A stretch of DNA of 9,610 nt from an uncultured Bacteroidales bacterium. GTDB taxonomy: Bacteria > Bacteroidota > Bacteroidia > Bacteroidales > UBA932. The stretch lies in assembly GCA_937906795.1 (NCBI GenBank), contig CALCUQ010000437.1:1-9610 (forward strand), in the 5' to 3' direction. The notes below the pieces were generated by a model that was not told the origin of the DNA, searched no databases, and saw nothing but the letters and a program-made list of their open reading frames with translations. Below, piece after piece: positions 6,773 through 9,610 of the stretch (the first letter of the stretch is position 1; each line of letters starts with the position of its first letter). A program made the position numbers and the translations under genes.

Positions 6773-7579
6773 ATGGCAGAGCAAATTATAATGTTGGGTA
6801 CAGGCAATGCTGTTGTAAAGGATTGTTTCAATACCTGTTTCATTCTTAAAACAGATAATGAGTTGTTGATGGTTGATGCTGGAGGTGGAAACGGTATTTT
6901 ATCTCAGCTGCAGAGGGCTTCTGTAGAGATTTCTGATATTCATAATTTGTATATTACTCATTGTCATACAGATCATATTCTTGGTGCGGTATGGATTGTT
7001 AGAATGGTAACTGCTGCCATGTTGTCTTGTAAATATTCTGGAGATTTTACTGTATATAGCCATAAAAAGGGTATAGATACACTTTTGACAATATGTAATC
7101 TTGTGTTGCCTGCAAAAAATATGGCATTTGTTGGAAAGAGTGTCCATTTGCGTGTGGTTGAAAATGGTGAGGAAATAAAAATTGGAAATATTTCGTTGGA
7201 GTGTTTTGACACACTTTCTACAAAAGAGCCACAATTTGGATTCAGAGCATCTCTTCCAAGTGGAAAAGTACTTGTTTGTTTGGGTGATGAGCCTTATAAT
7301 TGTGGTAATGAGAAATATGTACAAGGGGTTGATTATCTGATGTGTGAAGCATTCTGCCTTTATAAGGATGCAGATGTTTTCAAACCTTATCAGAAGCATC
7401 ACAGTACAGCTAAGGATGCGGCAGAGTTGGCGCAGCAGCTACAGGTAAAGAACTTGATTCTGTACCATACAGAAGACAAGACTTTGGCAACCAGAAAACA
7501 GGAGTATACAAAAGAAGCCTCAAAGTCATTTACAGGAAATATATTTGTTCCCAATGACCTTGAGACTATTGTCCTTTAG
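6773..7579 (+). CDS. MBL-fold metallo-hydrolase, RNase Z-like
   Basis: The 268-aa product has no signal peptide and is probably cytoplasmic. It shows the metallo-beta-lactamase metal motifs: HCHTDH at 63-68, the bridging Asp in LGDEP (D172), and histidines in KHHST (209-210) and YHTED (H232). The opening IIMLGTGNA and the later pattern EAFCLY...HHSTAKDAAELA...LILYHTED follow the RNase Z/ElaC subgroup layout. It is shorter than a classical RNase Z of about 300 aa, and the HxHxDH sequence is not the RNase Z form (HxHGDH), so I would not assign tRNA 3' processing. I recall close relatives annotated only as MBL-fold metallo-hydrolase in Bacteroides and Clostridia. It could be a phosphodiesterase, nuclease or other hydrolase; the substrate is unknown. 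It is divergent from the Ca2+ ATPase and ends 15 bp before the convergent transglutaminase-like gene. Confidence 0.88.
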   Translation: MAEQIIMLGTGNAVVKDCFNTCFILKTDNELLMVDAGGGNGILSQLQRASVEISDIHNLYITHCHTDHILGAVWIVRMVTAAMLSCKYSGDFTVYSHKKGIDTLLTICNLVLPAKNMAFVGKSVHLRVVENGEEIKIGNISLECFDTLSTKEPQFGFRASLPSGKVLVCLGDEPYNCGNEKYVQGVDYLMCEAFCLYKDADVFKPYQKHHSTAKDAAELAQQLQVKNLILYHTEDKTLATRKQEYTKEASKSFTGNIFVPNDLETIVL

Positions 7580-7594
7580 ATTGTTTTGGTTGAG

Positions 7595-9208
7595 TTATTT
7601 AAGTTCTATTACAGAACATTCCAATGATTTCATCTCAGGCATTGTTCTTCCTATTGATGCACCAACATATGTTGGGTCGCATACAATAAACTTTTTGCCG
7701 TCATATTCAAAGAAATCACCATCAATGTCGCTGGTAAAGTGTACTGCTGTTGCAATATGTCCGGGATAATCCAAAAGGACAACTTCAAGCCCCAGCAAGT
7801 CACGCACTAATGTTGAGTATAATATAGATCTGTCTTCGCAATCACTGTATGGATAGAAGAATGTTTCATCTGCAAACAAAGATCTTTCATGTCCAAACTG
7901 CTGGTCATCTGTTTGATACTCAAATCCTGTCTGAACAAAGTTTATAAGTATGTTTGCTGCCTCTTCCTGGGATTTGCCGGCAATTACTTTTTTAAGCGTA
8001 GGATACAACTGCTCTTTTATGTCCTGGCTTAAAGATGCCATTGCTTTGTATTCCCAGCTGCAGTCCACATATTTGTCAAGGAAATCAATGGTATTCTTGT
8101 TAGGTTTTATAGTAACTTTAAGATCTGGGTATTTTAAAGATTTGAACTCTTTTGCCTGGGTATATGAAGCAGGTGTGCTCATAATTTCCTTCATTGCAAC
8201 CGAACAAGCTCTTTCTCCAGGGAACTCAAAATCACATATAAAGTATTTGGCATCAGGTGGGGTTTTTCTGAAAATATAATATTTGTCGTTTCCTATAGGC
8301 AGAAATTTTGCACCATATACAGTTTCTGCAAACGCAATTATAGGGAACAGATTCTCATCTTGTTTTACAAGTCTTACTTTAAAGCCAAGTTGAGACAATA
8401 TGTAAGTTTGCATTATTGATGCATCTGCACTAAGGTGACTGCCAAAATATGCGTTTGTAAGTTGTTGTGTAAGTTGGAAGAATGCCCAGTCGCACAAAGA
8501 AAGTGACTCTCTTATGCACAACATATCTACAAGCATGTCATTGTATGTTTCTCCCGACAAAACTTCCCAGGCTTGGGATATCAGTTTATTGTCGGCAGAA
8601 GGGACTGAGTACTCTTTCTTTTCTGGAAGTCTTACTTTGCACTCATTGCCGTAAAATGTAAAGCCTATATAATTGTTTTTCTCTGGCTCATATGGGCGTC
8701 TTGGGATATCTGGTCTTTGGGTTGCAAGAATAACCACATCCTGACCAGGTATAATAACTTTATCTATTTCTGGCAATATATTGTCTGGCTCCACGTGATC
8801 TGTAAAAATGGGCTCTATAGGTTTTATTTTTGGTGAAATTTTTGGAGTTCTATCACTCAATGTAAATGGGATAGGTACACTTTTTACACCTGGGATTGGA
8901 ACATATACCGGTTTTGGTTCTGGTTTTGGAACTGGCTCCGGCTCTGGCTCAATAGGTGTCTCCTCAACTTTAGATTCCTGCCACTCTTTAGACAGTAAAG
9001 CAGCATATTCCTTATTTATTTTCTCTCTAAACTGGTTAAATGTTTCTCTTTGGCTTGCTCTTGCCTGCTGGAACTCTTTCAACATTTTTTCTCGTAGCTC
9101 CTTAAATGAATTTACATTTTGTGCGTAAGAATCAATGCATGATATAAGGGTAAAACATGCAATGAATAGCCCTAATTTCTTGATAACATTATTGGAAAAC
9201 ATAACCAT
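7595..9208 (-). CDS. Exported transglutaminase-like cysteine-protease-superfamily protein
   Basis: The 537-aa product has an N-terminal signal sequence. LISC at 21-24 could be a lipobox (C24), but SYA-Q at 27-30 is also a plausible signal peptidase I site, so lipoprotein versus soluble export is open. Next come a charged helix (about 34-80, FKELREKMLKEF...EYAALLSKEW), a Pro/Glu/Lys-rich linker (about 83-116), a middle region, and a C-terminal transglutaminase-like domain (about 395-525). The triad is visible: C457 in SDCEDRS, H484 in YPGHIATAVH and D511 in VCDPTY. Such domains act as cysteine peptidases, amidases or cross-linkers; the substrate is unknown. Residues about 205-317 look like a second, degenerate copy of the fold, with triad positions replaced by S260, about I290 and R314. 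No operon partner is present: it converges on the MBL gene, and its upstream side is the tRNA region. An ATG two codons in (9202) is an alternative start. Confidence 0.88.
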   Translation of the reverse strand: MVMFSNNVIKKLGLFIACFTLISCIDSYAQNVNSFKELREKMLKEFQQARASQRETFNQFREKINKEYAALLSKEWQESKVEETPIEPEPEPVPKPEPKPVYVPIPGVKSVPIPFTLSDRTPKISPKIKPIEPIFTDHVEPDNILPEIDKVIIPGQDVVILATQRPDIPRRPYEPEKNNYIGFTFYGNECKVRLPEKKEYSVPSADNKLISQAWEVLSGETYNDMLVDMLCIRESLSLCDWAFFQLTQQLTNAYFGSHLSADASIMQTYILSQLGFKVRLVKQDENLFPIIAFAETVYGAKFLPIGNDKYYIFRKTPPDAKYFICDFEFPGERACSVAMKEIMSTPASYTQAKEFKSLKYPDLKVTIKPNKNTIDFLDKYVDCSWEYKAMASLSQDIKEQLYPTLKKVIAGKSQEEAANILINFVQTGFEYQTDDQQFGHERSLFADETFFYPYSDCEDRSILYSTLVRDLLGLEVVLLDYPGHIATAVHFTSDIDGDFFEYDGKKFIVCDPTYVGASIGRTMPEMKSLECSVIELK

Positions 9209-9230
9209 TTGTTTTGAATTTCACTTTCTA

Positions 9231-9238
9231 CAAATATA
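9231..9238 (-). promoter_or_regulatory. -7 promoter element for the transglutaminase-like gene
   Basis: The minus strand reads TATATTTG, a perfect TAnnTTTG match. ATTG at 9262-9265 lies 23 bases upstream and could be a slightly over-spaced -33 element. Transcription would start near 9224, about 16 nt before the ATG at 9208. Confidence 0.5.
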
Positions 9239-9313
9239 CATAGAAAAATCCTGACTTATAACAATTTTTTTACTCTGTTAGTTTTCTCTTTAGTAAAGTG
9301 TCATGCAAAGCTC

Positions 9314-9339
9314 GGTGCAGCAAGCTGCGGTTGGGTTCG
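9314..9339 (+). repeat. 26-bp direct repeat, copy 1
   Basis: These 26 bases are identical to 9497-9522. The unit starts with a small stem GCAGC-AA-GCTGC and ends in GGTTGGGTTCG. Upstream both copies share GCTCG with a one-base indel, and downstream both lead into CCAAAC after different short spacers. In this copy the end can fold as TTGG/CCAA. Confidence 0.8.
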
Positions 9340-9387
9340 GCCAAACAATAGAAATGTTTACGGAGCATACTTGTGTATGTGAGCAAT

Positions 9388-9418
9388 AAAAAAACCGCAT
9401 CTAACGACGTAGATGCGG
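9388..9418 (-). terminator. Rho-independent terminator
   Basis: On the minus strand a 9-bp perfect stem CCGCATCTA/TAGATGCGG with a 6-base loop is followed by seven Ts. It lies downstream of the duplicated tRNA 3' end on the same strand, and would stop minus-strand transcription before the promoter of the transglutaminase-like gene. Confidence 0.85.
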
Positions 9419-9431
9419 CATTTTCACAAAC

Positions 9432-9456
9432 TTTGTGATCCGCTTGGGGCTCGAAC
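9432..9456 (-). repeat. Duplicated tRNA-Lys 3' end (T-loop through acceptor and discriminator)
   Basis: These 25 bases are identical to 9560-9584, the 3' end of the tRNA-Lys, in the same orientation and 128 bp away. The match runs from inside the T-arm through the acceptor strand and discriminator base to four bases beyond the gene. The sequence upstream on the minus strand does not complete a T-stem or anticodon arm, so this is not a functional tRNA. The extent is typical of att cores at tRNA genes; a truncated gene duplication is the alternative. Confidence 0.8.
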
Positions 9457-9457
9457 T

Positions 9458-9475
9458 GTGTCAGAGGACTGGCAC
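9458..9475. repeat. Short hairpin next to the duplicated tRNA end
   Basis: GTGTCAG (9458-9464) and CTGGCAC (9469-9475) pair over 7 bp, with one G-U, around AGGA. It is not followed by a T-run on either strand, so not a terminator. It does not fit an anticodon arm, since neither strand gives a seven-base loop with a purine after the anticodon. Confidence 0.45.
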
Positions 9476-9496
9476 TTGATTAACTCGCTTTGCTCG

Positions 9497-9522
9497 GGTG
9501 CAGCAAGCTGCGGTTGGGTTCG
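9497..9522 (+). repeat. 26-bp direct repeat, copy 2, ending in a T-arm-like hairpin
   Basis: These 26 bases are identical to 9314-9339. Here the end continues into TTGGG-TTCGACC-CCCAA, with five paired bases and a seven-base loop: the form of a tRNA T-arm. It closely resembles the T-arm of the adjacent tRNA-Lys (TTGGG-TTCGAGC-CCCAA) read on the other strand. Confidence 0.8.
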
Positions 9523-9534
9523 ACCCCCCAAACG

Positions 9535-9562
9535 AAAAAAGGTTGCATTTCTGCAACCTTTT
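9535..9562 (-). terminator. Rho-independent terminator of tRNA-Lys
   Basis: On the minus strand AAAAGGTTGCA and TGCAACCTTTT form an 11-bp perfect stem around a GAAA loop, with the final Ts extending into a run of six. It begins two bases after the tRNA discriminator base, so it ends the tRNA transcript. Confidence 0.88.
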
Positions 9563-9563
9563 G

Positions 9564-9610
9564 TGATCCGCTTGGGGCTCGAACCCAAGACCCCAACATT
9601 AAAAGTGTCG
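9564..9610 (-). tRNA. tRNA-Lys (anticodon UUU), 3' part, cut by window end
   Basis: Reading the minus strand from the window edge: anticodon stem CGACA/TGTTG with loop CTTTTAA (anticodon TTT at 9601-9603), variable loop GGGTC, T-arm TTGGG-TTCGAGC-CCCAA, acceptor 3' strand GCGGATC and discriminator A at 9564. The window cuts exactly at the first base of the anticodon stem, so the D-arm and 5' acceptor strand lie to the right; the 5' strand should read close to GATCCGC. The CCA end is not encoded and must be added enzymatically. It reads Lys AAA/AAG codons. Confidence 0.9.

Larger units (their letters stand above)
9209..9563. other. 355-bp non-coding region with tRNA-like repeats, hairpins and terminators
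   Basis: No credible protein gene occupies this stretch. From left to right it holds the promoter of the transglutaminase-like gene, an AT-rich part (about 9239-9300), a first copy of a 26-bp GC-rich repeat, a small hairpin (CATAC/GTATG, 9366-9379), a minus-strand terminator, a 15-bp palindrome (TCACAAA-C-TTTGTGA, 9424-9438), a second copy of the tRNA 3' end, a hairpin (9458-9475), the second 26-bp repeat copy, and the tRNA-Lys terminator. Confidence 0.8.

Noticed and set aside
6899..7402. 167-aa minus-strand open frame
   Set aside because: It is antisense to the MBL-fold gene and its translation is low in domain-like features; the plus-strand product has clear metal motifs.
7577..7597. Bidirectional terminator between the two convergent genes
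   Set aside because: The 15-bp gap and its flanks show no stem followed by a T-run on either strand.
8808..9128. Gly/Ser-rich 106-aa plus-strand frame resembling a repeat protein
   Set aside because: The Gly/Ser/Phe repeats are the reverse reading of the Pro/Glu/Lys linker codons of the transglutaminase-like gene.
9314..9522. CRISPR-like array
   Set aside because: There are only two copies, separated by 157 bp containing a terminator and a tRNA remnant, with no cas genes nearby.
9436..9535. A second complete tRNA upstream of the left terminator
   Set aside because: Only the 3' end matches; the T-stem does not pair and no anticodon arm with a proper seven-base loop or D-arm can be drawn from the minus-strand sequence.

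Overview
The window reads as a chromosomal segment of an AT-rich member of the Bacteroidota, most likely Bacteroidales. Four intergenic regions carry matches to the Bacteroidota -7 promoter element TAnnTTTG at short distances from start codons. All but one of the starts lack a clear Shine-Dalgarno sequence, and several proteins match types I know from Bacteroides relatives. No phage, transposase, CRISPR or toxin-antitoxin genes are visible. The protein-coding part looks like ordinary chromosome; the unusual DNA lies at the right end, next to a tRNA.

Layout, left to right. Positions 1-210 (+) hold the last 69 codons of a left-handed beta-helix sugar N-acetyltransferase of WbpD/WlbB type, so a surface-polysaccharide locus probably lies to the left. 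It converges on, and overlaps by 15 bp, a minus-strand S4-domain pseudouridine synthase (196-1188). A second, larger pseudouridine synthase (1287-2972, +) is transcribed divergently from it and carries a long N-terminal extension with a coiled coil and a Cys-containing domain. Its stop overlaps the stop of a minus-strand pair that looks like an operon: a PMCA-type Ca2+ P-type ATPase (4134-6680), then 10 bp downstream a beta-lactamase-fold serine hydrolase lipoprotein (2969-4123). A compact 92-bp divergent promoter region separates the ATPase from an RNase Z-like metallo-beta-lactamase-fold hydrolase (6773-7579, +). That gene converges, with a 15-bp gap, on a 537-residue exported transglutaminase-like protein (7595-9208, -), which appears to hold two copies of the fold, only the second with a catalytic triad.

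The last 400 bp contain no protein gene. They hold the 3' part of a minus-strand tRNA-Lys(UUU) cut by the window edge and a strong terminator immediately after it. To the left lies an exact 25-bp second copy of the tRNA 3' end, followed by its own strong terminator. Interleaved is a 26-bp direct repeat whose end resembles a tRNA T-arm, plus several hairpins. This looks like tRNA-derived debris, an att-type scar, or a small interspersed repeat, and is the part most worth a second look.

Functional links are limited: two RNA pseudouridylation genes sit side by side; the ATPase and the lipoprotein are probably co-transcribed; the MBL and transglutaminase-like genes seem independent. I found no convincing multi-gene novel system. 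The best candidates for new biology are the 3'-terminal tRNA-associated repeat region, the degenerate/active tandem transglutaminase-like protein, and the N-terminal Cys domain of the large pseudouridine synthase.
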